From contig CANKHA010000001.1 of NCBI GenBank assembly GCA_947481685.1, positions 62,001 to 126,000 of the forward strand: a stretch of 64,000 bases of DNA, written 5' to 3'. Made by a program: the position numbers and the translations under genes. Positions 20,421 to 30,800 of this stretch are shown in pieces. This DNA is from Bradyrhizobiaceae bacterium (GTDB taxonomy: Bacteria; Pseudomonadota; Alphaproteobacteria; Rhizobiales; Xanthobacteraceae). Below the pieces are notes generated by a model, which worked only from the letters and a program-made list of their open reading frames with translations, was not told where the DNA came from and made no database searches. Each line of letters begins with the position of its first letter. Position 1 is the stretch's first letter.

Positions 20421-21820
20421 TTTTTCTTTTCCAGCGCCTGCACCACCCGCGCGATCAGGCTTTTCGCGACCTGATCCTTACTCTGCGGCGGCCAGGATTC
20501 TACACCGGAAGCGGTGACGAGGTGCACGGTATTACGGTCGCCGCCGAACACGCCGCTTTCCGGCGACACGTCGTTGGCGACAATCCAGTCGCAGCCTTTT
20601 TTTGCCAGCTTTTCCTTCGCATGTTGAATGACCTGCTCGGTCTCCGCGGCGAAGCCGATCACAAGAGCAGGGCGCTTGCTGGCGCTCTTTGCTACTGTAG
20701 CGAGGATGTCGGGATTCTCCGTGAGCGCAAGCGGCGGTGCCTGCCCGCTGCCTTTCTTGATCTTCTGGTTCTGCGTTTCGACAACGCGCCAGTCCGCAAC
20801 CGCGGCGGCAAAGATCGCGATATCGGCGGGTAACGCCTTCTCTACGGCGGCCAGCATTTCCCGTGCACTCTCGATCCGGATCACGCTGACGCCGGATGGA
20901 TCGGGCAGCGCCACCGGGCCTGTCACCAGCACGACTTCTGCGCCTTGCGCCGCCGCCGCCGCCGCAATCGCGTGGCCCTGCTTGCCCGACGAGCGGTTGC
21001 CGATGAAACGCACCGGATCGATGGGTTCGTAGGTGGGTCCGGAGGTCACGATCACGCGCTTGCCCGCCAGCGGGCGCTGCGCTTTCGGCTTCGCCAGCAG
21101 GCCTTCCAGCGCCGCAACAATCTCCAGCGGCTCCGCCATGCGGCCGACGCCATGCTCGCCGCGCTCGGCCATCTCGCCCTGATTGGGGCCGATAAAGGCG
21201 ATGCCGTCGCTGCGAAGCTGCGTGAGATTGCGCTGGGTGGCGGCGTTGCTCCACATGCGTGGGTTCATCGCCGGTGCGAGCAGCACTCTCTTGTCGGTCG
21301 CCAGCAGCACAGCCGTGGCGAGATCGTCAGCGTGCCCGTTGGCGATCTTGGCCATCAGGTCGGCGGTGGCGGGGGCGACCACGATCAGATTGGCCTCGCG
21401 GGACAGGCGGATGTGTCCGACGTCGAATTCGCTGTCAGAGTCGAACAGGTCGGTGAAAACCTTGTCCCCGGAGATCGCGCCGGCCGCGAGCGGCGTTACG
21501 AATTGCTGCGCAGCATTTGTCATCACCACCCGTACCCCAAAGCCGCGCTCGCGCAGGCGGCGGATCAGGTCGAGGGATTTATAGGCTGCGATGCCACCGC
21601 CGATGATCAGCAGGATGCGGCGGGTGGCGGTCTCGGTGCGGGGCGGGGCACCTGGCAATCCGGCGCTTTCCGGTGGGGAAGCGGGAGCATCGACGTCGGA
21701 TGCGGCGCTCCTCAGGATCGCCCGAACCTCCTCCTCCATGGAGCGGCGGTTTCGGGCGGCACGCCGCCGAAGCTGCTCCTTGAGGGCGTCGTCTAGCTGG
21801 CGGACGGTGAGGCTGGCCAT
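20417..21820 (-). CDS. coaBC: CoaBC (PPC decarboxylase/PPC synthetase) with an N-terminal ribbon-helix-helix domain
   Basis: Makes 4'-phosphopantetheine from phosphopantothenate in two steps for coenzyme A. Residues about 68-245 are the flavin decarboxylase ([14 protein letters not shown], His136 in VGHIRLS, Asn186 in APAMNPRMW) and the rest is the synthetase ([25 protein letters not shown]). The cysteine expected near position 219-220 (E. coli Cys158) is Glu-Arg. Residues 1-40 form an added FitA/Arc-like ribbon-helix-helix segment, [14 protein letters not shown] to EEEVRAILR, the DNA-binding fold of antitoxins. ATG 21820 is preferred; ATG 21832 is in frame four codons earlier. No clear ribosome site decides between them. 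Confidence 0.92.
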   Translation of the reverse strand: MASLTVRQLDDALKEQLRRRAARNRRSMEEEVRAILRSAASDVDAPASPPESAGLPGAPPRTETATRRILLIIGGGIAAYKSLDLIRRLRERGFGVRVVMTNAAQQFVTPLAAGAISGDKVFTDLFDSDSEFDVGHIRLSREANLIVVAPATADLMAKIANGHADDLATAVLLATDKRVLLAPAMNPRMWSNAATQRNLTQLRSDGIAFIGPNQGEMAERGEHGVGRMAEPLEIVAALEGLLAKPKAQRPLAGKRVIVTSGPTYEPIDPVRFIGNRSSGKQGHAIAAAAAAQGAEVVLVTGPVALPDPSGVSVIRIESAREMLAAVEKALPADIAIFAAAVADWRVVETQNQKIKKGSGQAPPLALTENPDILATVAKSASKRPALVIGFAAETEQVIQHAKEKLAKKGCDWIVANDVSPESGVFGGDRNTVHLVTASGVESWPPQSKDQVAKSLIARVVQALEKKK

Positions 21821-21829
21821 GTTGCGCAG

Positions 21830-21870
21830 CATAATGCAGGCGTTGATATCAATGCAATCATAATGCTGGG
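21830..21870. promoter_or_regulatory. Candidate operator: paired CATAATGC repeats around a TTGATATCAA palindrome
   Basis: CATAATGCAGG (21830-21840) is repeated as CATAATGCTGG (21859-21869), 29 bases apart, and the perfect palindrome TTGATATCAA (21843-21852) lies between them. The block sits directly at the 5' end of coaBC, whose product starts with a ribbon-helix-helix DNA-binding segment; such proteins often bind short paired sites at their own promoter. That link is an inference. Confidence 0.4.
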
Positions 21871-21891
21871 CAACATTGTAATTTAGACGGC

Positions 21892-23463
21892 TTAAAATGC
21901 CTTCAGAACCACCCAAAGGAGCAGAACTGCAATCACCCAGATACCCCGGGTGATCCACCGATTGCGGTGGGCTTCAGCCTCGCCGATGGCGGCCACGGTT
22001 TCCGGATCGAGCTTGAGCCCGTCGCGTGTGGCGTCGTCGAGCTGGTCGAGCACAGTGCCTGCGCGTGTCAGCAGAGTGGGCACCCTGCCGATAAAGCGAC
22101 CGATTTCGCCGGCGCCTTCCGCCGCACCCTCGATCCGGCCAAGCGGACCGAGATTGCGCTCGATCCATTCCCGCACGACTGGCTCGGCCGTTTTCCACAT
22201 GTCGAGCTTGGGATCGAGCGAACGGCCGACGCCTTCCACCACCACCATGGTCTTCTGCAGCAGCAGCAACTCCGGCCGTGTCCGCATGTCGAACAGCGCG
22301 GTGACCTCAAACAGCAGCGTCAGCAGGCGCGCCATGGAAATGTCTTCAGCGGCGCGGTTGTGGATCGGCTCGCCGATGGCGCGGATCGCCTGGGCGAAAT
22401 CCTCCACCGAATGATGCCGCGGTACATAGCCCGCCTCGAAATGCACTTCCGCCGTGCGGTAGTAATCGCGGGTGATGAAGCCGTACAGAATCTCGGCCAG
22501 GAAACGTCGCTCCTTCGGGCCGAGACGCCCCATGATGCCGAAGTCCACGGCCACCAGGCGCGCCTCGTCATCGACGAACAGATTTCCCGGATGCATGTCG
22601 GCATGGAAGAAGCCGTCGCGCAGCGCGTGGCGCAGGAAACTCTGGATCACCGTGCGCCCGAGCAGCGGCAAGTCGAAACCCTTGGCCTCGAGCATGGCCC
22701 GGTCGTTGAGCGGCGTGCCGTCGATCCATTCCAGCGTCAGCACTTCGCGCGCGGTACGGTCCCAATCCACTGTCGGCACGCGGAAACCCGGATCGTCTTT
22801 GGTGTTCTCGGTCAGCTCCGACAGCGCGGCGGCCTCCAGCCGCAGATCCATTTCGAGCCGCACCGAGCGCGCGAGGATATCGACCACTTCGATCAGCCTC
22901 AGACGGCGGCCTTCGGAAGACATTCCCTCGCCCTTGCGGGCGGCAAAGTAGAACGCATCGAGGTCGGCCTTGAAGCGCCGCTCGATTCCGGGCCGCAACA
23001 CTTTCACCGCCACCGCGCGCGGACCGCTCTCGGTCATGACTTCGGCGCGATGCACCTGCGCGATTGAGGCCGCCGCCACCGGCGGGCCGAAGCTGGTGAA
23101 GGCTGCTTTGACGGGCTTGTCCAGCGCCGCCGCAACGGTTGCTTCCGCCTCGCTCTGCGAGAACGGCGGCATGCGGTCCTGCAGGCTTTCCAGTTCGCGC
23201 GCGACCCGGGCCCCAACGACATCAGGCCGCGTTGCAAGGAATTGGCCGAGCTTCACATAGGTCGGACCGAGTTCGGTCAGCGCGGTGGCAAGCCGTCCGT
23301 CGCTGCTCGCGGTCCGCGGCCGCTCGATCAGCCGCGCCAACCGAAGTCCCAAACGAGCGGGCGCCGGCAGCATCAAAGGATCGACCATCGCGAACACGCC
23401 TTCGCGCGCGAACACGAAGCCCGCGCGGGCGAGGCGAACGAGGTGAGAAACCGAAGAGATCAC
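21892..23463 (-). CDS. ubiB: UbiB, ABC1/ADCK-family atypical kinase for ubiquinone synthesis
   Basis: Membrane-associated ATPase of the UbiB family needed for ubiquinone biosynthesis. The family motifs are [11 protein letters not shown] (KxGQ), an Ala-rich loop AASIAQVH, the lysine in [19 protein letters not shown] and VDFGIMG. A C-terminal hydrophobic stretch ([14 protein letters not shown]) is a membrane anchor. The 523-residue length is normal. It overlaps the ubiE stop by four bases, so the pair is probably co-translated. Confidence 0.94.
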   Translation of the reverse strand: MISSVSHLVRLARAGFVFAREGVFAMVDPLMLPAPARLGLRLARLIERPRTASSDGRLATALTELGPTYVKLGQFLATRPDVVGARVARELESLQDRMPPFSQSEAEATVAAALDKPVKAAFTSFGPPVAAASIAQVHRAEVMTESGPRAVAVKVLRPGIERRFKADLDAFYFAARKGEGMSSEGRRLRLIEVVDILARSVRLEMDLRLEAAALSELTENTKDDPGFRVPTVDWDRTAREVLTLEWIDGTPLNDRAMLEAKGFDLPLLGRTVIQSFLRHALRDGFFHADMHPGNLFVDDEARLVAVDFGIMGRLGPKERRFLAEILYGFITRDYYRTAEVHFEAGYVPRHHSVEDFAQAIRAIGEPIHNRAAEDISMARLLTLLFEVTALFDMRTRPELLLLQKTMVVVEGVGRSLDPKLDMWKTAEPVVREWIERNLGPLGRIEGAAEGAGEIGRFIGRVPTLLTRAGTVLDQLDDATRDGLKLDPETVAAIGEAEAHRNRWITRGIWVIAVLLLWVVLKAF

Positions 23464-24221
23464 AATCGCCAGCCGGAATGCAGCGCGACGATGCCGCCGG
23501 TCATGATGGAAAAAGCGACGCGACGCAGGCCGGCGGCCTCGAGCATCTGCGCAAAGGCCTTCGGCTTCGGAAACTGCCGGATGGATTCGACGAGATAGCG
23601 ATAAGCCTCGGCGTCGCCGGTCACCGCGCGTCCCATCGCCGGGATCACGTTGAAGGAATAGAGGTCGTAGAGCTTGTCGAGGCCGGGCACATCGACACTG
23701 GAGAATTCCAGGCAGGCGAAACGGCCGCCGATTTTCAGCACGCGATGCGCTTCATTCAGCGCTTGCTGAATGCGCGGCACATTGCGGATGCCGAATGCGA
23801 TGGTGACGGCGTCGAAGCTGCGATCCGGAAACGGCAAGGCTTCGGCATTGCCTTCGACAAAAATGACGCTGTCGCCACGGCCCTGTTTCTCGGCGCGCTC
23901 GCGCCCGGCTTTCAGCATCTCGCCATTGATGTCCATCACGGTGGCGCGCGTACCGGCGCCGCCGGCATCGACCATGCGGAACGAGATATCGCCGGTGCCG
24001 CCTGCAACGTCGAGCAGCGCGAACGGCGCGTCGCTCTTCGGTGGATTAATGAGTGTGACGAGCGCGTCTTTCCAGGCGCGATGCAGCCCGGCCGACATCA
24101 GGTCGTTCATCAGGTCATAGCGGCTGGCGACGGACGCGAAGACGTTATCGACCATCCCCTGCTTGTCAGCCAAGGGGACTTCGCGGAAACCGAACGACGT
24201 GTGATTTTCGCCTGCACTCAT
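23460..24221 (-). CDS. ubiE: Bifunctional demethylmenaquinone/2-methoxy-benzoquinol methyltransferase UbiE
   Basis: SAM-dependent C-methyltransferase of ubiquinone synthesis. Motifs include the N-terminal [17 protein letters not shown], the SAM-binding [26 protein letters not shown] and LEFSS. From ATG 24221 ([12 protein letters not shown]) the protein has 253 residues; the frame is open ten codons further upstream but the shorter start is the usual one. It leads the minus-strand run ubiE-ubiB-coaBC-dut-cysK and diverges from mutM across 79 bases. Confidence 0.94.
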   Translation of the reverse strand: MSAGENHTSFGFREVPLADKQGMVDNVFASVASRYDLMNDLMSAGLHRAWKDALVTLINPPKSDAPFALLDVAGGTGDISFRMVDAGGAGTRATVMDINGEMLKAGRERAEKQGRGDSVIFVEGNAEALPFPDRSFDAVTIAFGIRNVPRIQQALNEAHRVLKIGGRFACLEFSSVDVPGLDKLYDLYSFNVIPAMGRAVTGDAEAYRYLVESIRQFPKPKAFAQMLEAAGLRRVAFSIMTGGIVALHSGWRL

Positions 24222-24300
24222 GCGCGTTTTATCCTGTCTGGAGAGGACCATAGCGCGGAGCTGTGCCAGAGGCTATGTCTCAGGCGGAGAGCAGTTAACC

Positions 24301-25182
24301 ATGCCCGAGCTACCTGAAGTCGAAACGGTGCGTCGCGGCCTCGAGCCGGCGATGGACGGCGCGCGCTTTACGAAAGTGGAGGCGCGGAGGCCAGATCTGC
24401 GTTGGCCGCTGCCGCAGGGTTTTGCCGGTCATCTTGAAGGCAAAACAGTGCGCGGCCTTGGACGTCGCGGCAAATACCTGCTGCTCGATCTGTCGTCCGG
24501 CGACGTGCTGATCATGCATCTCGGCATGTCGGGCTCGTTCCATGTGTTCGAGGGCGGCAAGGAAAAGAACACCACACGCTATCATCACGAGCGCGAAAAA
24601 CACGCGACGCACGACCATGTGGTGTTTCACATGTCGGGTGGCGCCATCGTCACCTACAACGATCCGCGCCGCTTCGGATTCATGAAGCTGACGCCGCGCG
24701 ACAAGCTCGACGAACATCCGCTGATGAAGGCGATGGGGCCGGAGCCGCTCGGCAACGCTTTCGATGCCGCAGCTTTGGCGATGGCCTGCAAGGGCAAGAA
24801 GACCTCGCTGAAGGCCGCGTTGCTCGACCAGAAAATCGTCGCGGGCCTCGGCAACATCTATGTCTGCGAGGCGCTGCACCGGTCGCATCTGTCGCCGAAG
24901 CGCATGGCCTCGACCATCGCCAGCAAGTCTGGCGCGCCTAACGAGCACACCGAAAAACTGGTGGAAGCGATCCGGGCGGTGCTGAAGGATGCGATCGAGG
25001 CGGGTGGCTCCTCGTTGCGCGATCACAAGCGCACCGACGGCGAACTCGGCATGTTCCAGCACAATTTCCGGGTCTACGACCAAGAGGGCAAACCCTGCGT
25101 CACCCGGGGTTGCAAAGGCACGGTGAAGCGCATCGTGCAGACCGGCCGCTCAACCTTTTATTGCCCGACGTGTCAGAAATAA
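24301..25182 (+). CDS. mutM: Formamidopyrimidine-DNA glycosylase
   Basis: Base-excision repair glycosylase/AP lyase removing 8-oxoguanine and ring-opened purines. The mature N-terminus [13 protein letters not shown] provides the catalytic Pro1 and Glu2 after Met removal, which fixes the start at 24301 even though the frame is open to 24220. [13 protein letters not shown] is the helix-two-turn-helix region, and a C-terminal zinc finger is formed by CVTRGCKG and CPTC. The length is 293 residues. Confidence 0.97.
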   Translation: MPELPEVETVRRGLEPAMDGARFTKVEARRPDLRWPLPQGFAGHLEGKTVRGLGRRGKYLLLDLSSGDVLIMHLGMSGSFHVFEGGKEKNTTRYHHEREKHATHDHVVFHMSGGAIVTYNDPRRFGFMKLTPRDKLDEHPLMKAMGPEPLGNAFDAAALAMACKGKKTSLKAALLDQKIVAGLGNIYVCEALHRSHLSPKRMASTIASKSGAPNEHTEKLVEAIRAVLKDAIEAGGSSLRDHKRTDGELGMFQHNFRVYDQEGKPCVTRGCKGTVKRIVQTGRSTFYCPTCQK

Positions 25183-25282
25183 GAATCACCGGCCTTCTCC
25201 CCCATCCTTTTGGACCATCCAGAAGGCCTTGGCGGACCAACAATAAGATGACACGGTTGGTTCGGGGTTGGGAGAATCAGCA

Positions 25283-25744
25283 ATGCATAAATGGGGCTTT
25301 ACGGCCAGCGCACTGGCTTTGGCCAGTATGCTGGGGGGATGCGCGTCGGTTACGCGCGGATGGAATGAAGAAATAGCAATTGCTTCGAAGCCGTCGGGCG
25401 CGCTGGCCGAGGTGAGGGGAGCCGAGGGTTCGAAGAAATGCGTGACCCCGCGCGTGGTCCAGGTTCGCCGGCAGGATGACCTGAGCGTCCGCTTCACCTT
25501 GGCAGGTCACCAATCCCAGGTGGTCAAGCTGAATAAGGAGATCGCCGCAGGGGGCGCGGTCGGCTTCGCCGGCAACATTCTCATCGGCGGCGCGGTGGGA
25601 ATGGTCGTGGATGGTGTGTCCGGGGCGACGCTCGATCACAAGCCGAATCCGGTTACGGTGGTTCTGAGACCCGCCAAGCGGACACCGACGCCCCCGAAAC
25701 AGCGCCCCGACGTCGTCAGCAGCGTGGCGAGACCGGAAAGCTGA
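25283..25744 (+). CDS. Putative lipoprotein of unknown function
   Basis: A 153-residue protein with a lipoprotein signal peptide: MHKWGF, a hydrophobic stretch and the lipobox LGGC, so it should be lipidated on the cysteine at about residue 20. After it comes a beta-rich segment (EIAIASKPSGALAEV, DDLSVRFTLAGHQSQVVKL) reminiscent of PEGA-type repeats, then a Gly-rich hydrophobic stretch (FAGNILIGGAVGMVVDGVSGA) and a Pro-rich tail. Similar short lipoproteins are common in Hyphomicrobiales. The frame is open to 25268 but ATG 25283 fits the signal peptide. No function can be assigned. Confidence 0.75.
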   Translation: MHKWGFTASALALASMLGGCASVTRGWNEEIAIASKPSGALAEVRGAEGSKKCVTPRVVQVRRQDDLSVRFTLAGHQSQVVKLNKEIAAGGAVGFAGNILIGGAVGMVVDGVSGATLDHKPNPVTVVLRPAKRTPTPPKQRPDVVSSVARPES

Positions 25745-26005
25745 TACTGAAACGACAGGCCTGCCCTCTTGTGCCTCTTGTCCCCGCGCAGGCGGGACCA
25801 GAGCGAGGTGGCGAATACATGCATTATGGATTCCCGCTTGCGTGCTCATTAGCGCCGATCTCCGGGTAACCCGGGGTTGGTAGGCGGTGTCGTTGCCCAT
25901 CCTTCGAGACGACGCTTCGCGTCTCCTCAGGATGAGGCGGAATTGGTGCGGCGTTCAATTCTCAAACCCCCGATTCGTACCGGTTCAGCCCTTCAGGTTT
26001 CCACC
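25745..26005. other. Intergenic region with dispersed hairpins
   Basis: The 366 bases between the lipoprotein and tetR hold no credible gene. A hairpin lies at about 25780-25797 (GTCCCCGC, loop, GCGGGAC), and the sequence around it resembles an intergenic element I recall from Hyphomicrobiales. A second palindrome at 25898-25934 is listed separately. The last 100 bases hold the efflux operon promoter and operator. Confidence 0.6.
25898..25934. repeat. Dispersed CTTCGAGRC/CCTCAGGRTGA palindrome, copy 1
   Basis: CATCCT (25898-25903) pairs with AGGATG (25929-25934) and GAGAC (25906-25910) with GTCTC (25921-25925) around GACGCTTCGC. A divergent copy lies at 58335-58383 (CCTTCGAGGC and CCTCAGGGTGA). 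Elements of this form are scattered in many Hyphomicrobiales genomes. Confidence 0.7.
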
Positions 26006-26034
26006 TTGACTCTTTCGCCAAAACCGGGTTAGAG
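26006..26034 (+). promoter_or_regulatory. Predicted sigma-70-type promoter of the tetR-RND operon
   Basis: TTGACT at 26006-26011 matches the -35 consensus at five of six bases, and TTAGAG at 26029-26034 is a moderate -10 at 17-base spacing. The operator palindrome begins inside the -10 element, consistent with repression by the first gene product. Confidence 0.55.
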
Positions 26035-26047
26035 TGAACGTTCATTC
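26032..26047. promoter_or_regulatory. TetR-type operator palindrome
   Basis: GAGTGAAC (26032-26039) and GTTCATTC (26040-26047) form a 16-base inverted repeat with one mismatch, with a perfect core TGAACGTTCA. Sites of this form are typical of TetR-family repressors. It overlaps the predicted -10 and lies 64 bases before the tetR start, supporting autoregulation. Confidence 0.7.
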
Positions 26048-26110
26048 TCTATTGTTGCGGCGCACAATATGATCAGAGCTTGCGTCGGACCGCGCTTTTC
26101 GGGGGAGCCA

Positions 26111-26737
26111 ATGCCGCGCGTCAGTACCGCCTTCAAGGATGACCGGCGGGCGGAAATTCTCGACGCCGCGCGCCGCTGCGTCGCCCGTTCCGGCTTTCAC
26201 CAGACCTCGATGCAGGAGATATGCGCCGAGGCCGGGATGAGCCCCGGTAACCTCTATCGCTACTTCCCCTCCAAGGTGGCGATCATCGCCGCCATCGCCG
26301 AGCGCGATCGCGCCGAGGTCGGCCAGGAGCTCGGGGCCGCGCAATTCACCGACGACTTTTTCGCGACGTTCGAAGCGCTGGCGCGGCATCATCTGGTCGA
26401 GCGCAATGCCGATGACGTGGGCCTGTGCACCGAAATGGTCGCAGAGAGCCGGCGCAATCCAGCGATCGGGCGCATCATGCAGGAATTCGATCGCGAAGTG
26501 CATGCGCGGCTCGTCGCCATGATGCAGGCGGCAGCGCAACGCGGCGACATTCCATCCGGCACCGATTTCGACATCGCTGTCTCTACGCTGATGGTGATGG
26601 CCGACGGGGTCTGGTGGCGTCGCGCGGTGGATCCCACCTTCGACCCCGAAAAATTTCTGCCGCAGTTCATGTTGATGACGCGCCGCCTGCTCGGCGCACC
26701 GGAAGAAAAAGAGAAGAAAGAGGGAGACCGGTCGTGA
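26111..26737 (+). CDS. TetR/AcrR-family transcriptional regulator
   Basis: A 208-residue repressor. The N-terminal helix-turn-helix is RRAEILDAARRCVARSGF followed by TSMQEICAEAGMSPGNLYRYF, a textbook TetR DNA-binding domain; the rest is a helical ligand-binding domain. ATG 26111 (MPRVSTAFKDD) is chosen because the upstream in-frame part would run over the leader. Its stop overlaps the GTG start of the fusion-protein gene (GTGA), so it is the first gene of a tetR-MFP-RND operon and presumably senses an effluxed compound. The ligand is unknown. Confidence 0.9.
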   Translation: MPRVSTAFKDDRRAEILDAARRCVARSGFHQTSMQEICAEAGMSPGNLYRYFPSKVAIIAAIAERDRAEVGQELGAAQFTDDFFATFEALARHHLVERNADDVGLCTEMVAESRRNPAIGRIMQEFDREVHARLVAMMQAAAQRGDIPSGTDFDIAVSTLMVMADGVWWRRAVDPTFDPEKFLPQFMLMTRRLLGAPEEKEKKEGDRS

Positions 26738-27849
26738 GATTTCCGATCAAGCTCAATATGAGCCGTACTGTCGCGATTGCGCTTGTCGCAGTGGCCAGCC
26801 TCTGGATCTTGTCCGGCTATCTGCTTCCGCATGAAACGCCGGAGAGCAAGGCGGCCATCCGTCCCAATGAACAGGCGCCGAAGCTGTTCCGCGTTGCCGT
26901 GATCGATGCGAAGACCGAGCAGCATAGCCGCAAACTCATACTGTCGGGGCGCACCGAAGCCGATCACAAGGTCATGGCCGTTGCGCGCACTGGCGGCATC
27001 CTGACCGAGTTGCGCGTCAAGCGCGGGCAGTATGTGCAGAAGGATGAAGTTATCGCTGTCCTTTCCGACGAGTCGCGTGAAGCGCAGGTCGCGCAGGCCA
27101 GGGCATTGGTCGTGCAGCGGAAGGCCGAACTCGAAGCACGCCGCAAGCTGGTGATGACGGGCGCATTGCCCAAGCTCGATCTGGTGAACCTCGAGTCGCA
27201 ACAAAGCGCGGCGGAAGCTGCACTCTCTGCCGCCGAAGCCGAACGCGACCGCGGCACCGTGCGCGCGCCGTGGGCCGGCGTCGTGACCGATGTGCCGGTG
27301 CAGGTCGGCACCTCCGCCTTCTCGATGGCCGGCAAGGAGATCGCGCAGATTATCGCGCTCGACCCGATGCTGGCGATCGTCGAAGCCGCGGAACGCAATC
27401 TCGGCGGCATCAAAGTCAATGAACCCGCGGAAATCCGTCTCGTCACAGGCCAGAAAGTCACCGGCCGCGTGCGCTTCGTTTCGAAGTCGGCGGCGGCGGC
27501 GACGCGCACTTATCGCGTCGAAGTCGAGATCCCGAATGCCGACGGCGCCATTCCGGATGGCATCACCGCAGAGGTTGCTCTCCGCATGGATCCGCAGCCG
27601 GCGACGCGCATTCCGCGCTCGGCGCTCACCTTTGCTTCAAACGGGGCGCTGGGCGTGCGCGCGGTCGATAAGAGCGACATCGTGCAATTCGTCCCTATCG
27701 CGGTGGTCGAAGACGATCAGGCCGACATGTGGGTCGCCGGCATTGCCGACGGCGCGCGCGTGATCGTGCAGGGGCAGGACTTCGTGCGCGAAGGCCAGAA
27801 GGTGCAGCCGATGGCTGCCAATGCCGACAAAGTCTCCGAAGCGCAGTGA
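26734..27849 (+). CDS. Efflux RND transporter periplasmic adaptor (membrane fusion protein)
   Basis: Periplasmic adaptor of 371 residues linking an RND pump to an outer-membrane channel. After an N-terminal membrane anchor (TVAIALVAVASLWILSGY) come the lipoyl half-motifs (GILTELRVKRGQYVQKDEVIAVL and RGTVRAPWAGVVTDVPVQVG), a helical hairpin (QARALVVQRKAELEARRKLV) and a beta-barrel domain. GTG 26734 overlaps the tetR stop by four bases and follows AGGGAGACC; ATG 26758 is an alternative. The RND gene starts seven bases after its stop. No outer-membrane factor gene is nearby. Confidence 0.92.
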   Translation: MRFPIKLNMSRTVAIALVAVASLWILSGYLLPHETPESKAAIRPNEQAPKLFRVAVIDAKTEQHSRKLILSGRTEADHKVMAVARTGGILTELRVKRGQYVQKDEVIAVLSDESREAQVAQARALVVQRKAELEARRKLVMTGALPKLDLVNLESQQSAAEAALSAAEAERDRGTVRAPWAGVVTDVPVQVGTSAFSMAGKEIAQIIALDPMLAIVEAAERNLGGIKVNEPAEIRLVTGQKVTGRVRFVSKSAAAATRTYRVEVEIPNADGAIPDGITAEVALRMDPQPATRIPRSALTFASNGALGVRAVDKSDIVQFVPIAVVEDDQADMWVAGIADGARVIVQGQDFVREGQKVQPMAANADKVSEAQ

Positions 27850-27855
27850 GCTGAG

Positions 27856-30800
27856 ATGTCGAAATTCATCGATTACGCGATCGGCCATGCGCGGCTCACG
27901 ATTGCCCTGCTGATCTTCCTGCTGCTGGCGGGGTTCGTCGCTTATGAGACGATCCCGAAAGAGGCGGAGCCGGACGTCAAGATTCCGATCATCTATGTGC
28001 AGCTCGCCCAGCGCGGCATCAGCCCCGAAGATTCCGAGCGCCTGCTGTTGCGCCCGGTCGAGACCCAGTTGAAGTCCGTCTCTAACGTCAAGGAAATGCG
28101 CTCCACCGCATTCGAGGGCGGAGGCTATGTGCTGCTCGAATTCGAAGCGGGCTTCGATTCCAAATCCGCGCTGGCGGATGTCCGCGCCAAGGTCGACGAC
28201 GCCAAGAGTGACCTGCCGCGCGACGTCGACGAGCCGATCGTCCAGGAAGTGAATCTCTCGCTCTATCCGGTGCTTGTCGTGGCGCTGTCGGGCGATGTGC
28301 CGGAGCGCAGCATGTTGCGCATCGCACGCGCGGCAAAGAATGCGCTGGAACAGGTGCCGGGCGTGCTGGCGGCAGAATTGCGCGGCGCACGCGACGAGGT
28401 GGTGGAGATCATCGCCGAGCCGATGCTGATGAAGAGCTACGGCGTGTCGCTCGATCAGCTTACGCAGGTTGCGCAGGCCTCCAACAGCCTCGTTGCCGCT
28501 GGCGTGCAGGAAGGCGCAACCGGCCGCTTCGCCGTTAAGGTGCCGTCGCTGATCGAGACGCCGAAGGACGTGTTGTCGATCCCGGTAGTGTCATCGCAGG
28601 GCGCGACGGTCACGCTCGGCGACATCTCGCAGGTGCGGCCGACTTTTAAGGACGCGACGACTGTGACGCGCGTCAACGGCCGTCCGGCCATGACCATCGA
28701 AATTTCCAAGCGCACCGGCGCCAACCTGATCGAGACTGTCGATGGCGTGAAGAAGGTTGTCGAGCAGCTGAAACAGACCTGGCCCGCCGCGGTGCAGGTG
28801 TCGTTCAGTCAGGACAAATCCAAAGTCATCCGCCAGATGCTGGGCGACCTGCAGAATTCCGTCGCAACCGGTGTGCTGCTGGTGGTCGTGATCATCCTGT
28901 TCGCGCTCGGCTCCCGCGCTTCGCTTTTTATCGGCATAGCAATTCCCGCCTCGTTCCTCGCGGGCGTGCTCGGGCTGCAGATGGCGGGCCTCACCGTCAA
29001 CATTGTTGTGCTGTTCTCGCTCATTCTCGCGGTCGGCATGCTGGTGGACGACGCCATCATCGTGTCCGAATTCGCCGAACGCCGGCTGGCCGAAGGCATG
29101 GCGCCTCGCGAGGCCTATTCCCTCGCGGCCAAACGCATGGCGGGTCCGGTGATCGCCGCGACCGCGACACGCGTGGCGGCCTTCTCGCCGCTGCTGTTCT
29201 GGCCCGGCGTCGTCGGCCAGTTCATGAAATACCTGCCGATCACGTTGATCGCGACGCTGTCGGCCTCGCTTGCGGTCGCGCTGTTCTTTACCCCGACGCT
29301 CGGCGCGCTGCTCGGCAAGGCCAATCCGCATCCACAAGACGACCAGATGAAAGACACCGGTCTCTACATGCGGACCGTGAAGCTGGCGCTGCGCCATCCC
29401 GGCATGACGCTGTCGCTGGTTGCTTTTCTGCTCGTGGCGGTGCCGGTGGCTTACGGCAAGCTCGGCAAGGGCGTGGAATTTTTCCCCGACGTCGAACCGG
29501 ACTATGGTCAGGTCGTCGTGCATGGCCGCGGCAACCTTTCGATCGACGAGAAGGATAAATTCGTCCGCGCGGTGGAAGAGCGCGTTTTGAAGATGAAGGG
29601 GTTGGCGACGGTCTATACCCGCTCCGGCGAACAGCCGCGCGGCATGGATGCGATCAGCGAAGACACCATCGGCATCATCCAGTTCGAATTCGCCGACTGG
29701 AAAACGCGCCCGCCTGCGCACGTCATCATGGATGGCATCCGCGATGCGACTGCCGACATCCCTGGCATTCTGGTGGAGGTCACGGCGCCGAGCGGCGGCC
29801 CGCCGACCGGCAAGCCGGTGCAGGTGCAGCTTTCCGCGATCGATCCTGCGGCACTGCCGGGTGCGGCGCGCAAGGTCGCCGACATGCTGGCGAAGCGTTC
29901 CGACATCCGCGATCTCGATGACGGCCAGCCACTGCCGGGCATCGACTGGAAGATCAACGTCGACAAGGCGGAAGCCGCGAAATACGGCGCGGGTGTCGGG
30001 ACGGTCGGCACCGCTGTGCAGCTCGTCACCAACGGCGTGAAGGTCACCGAATATCGCCCGGCGGAAAGCGACAAGTCGGTCGATATCATCGTCCGCTTCG
30101 CACAGGACCGGCGCAATCTCGACGAGATCGATTCGCTGCGCGTCCAGATGCCGACAGGCAACGTGCCGGTGGGCAATTTCGTCGAGCGCCAGCCAACCCC
30201 GCGCGTCGGTTACATCAACCGCGTCGCCGGCAACCGCATCATGAATGTGCAGTCGAACCTGCCGGAAGGCGTGCAGAGCGCGCAGGTCCAGCAGGAAGTC
30301 GCGGCCGAGTTGCGGACGATGGATCTCGGCCCGGGCGTCACCTGGAAGCTGAAGGGCGAGGACGAAGAACGCGAGAAAGCCGGAGCCTTCCTGATGAAAG
30401 CTTTTGGAACTGCGATGTTCATGATCTTTGCGATCCTGCTGGCGCAGTTCAACAAGCTCACGTCTGTCTTCCTGGTGCTCTCGGCGGTGGTGCTCTCGAC
30501 CATCGGCGTCTTGCTCGGCCTGATGGTGATGGGCCAAGCCTTCGGCGTGGTGATGACCGGCATCGGGGTCATCGCAAACGCAGGCGTGATCGTGAACAAC
30601 AATATTGTGCTGATCGATACCTACGATCGTCTGCGGCGCGAGGGTCAAAACGCCTACGACGCGATTCTGGAAACCTGCCGCGAACGCGCGCGGCCGGTGG
30701 TGCTGACCGCTGTGACCGCCATTCTCGGCGTGCTCCCGATTGCCTTCGGCGTGAATATCGAATTCCTGTCGCGCGAGGTGACGATCGGTGCACCGTCGAC

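Noticed and set aside
23139-24317. A 392-codon plus-strand frame across ubiB and ubiE
   Set aside because: It is antisense to both genes and crosses their junction; no family features.
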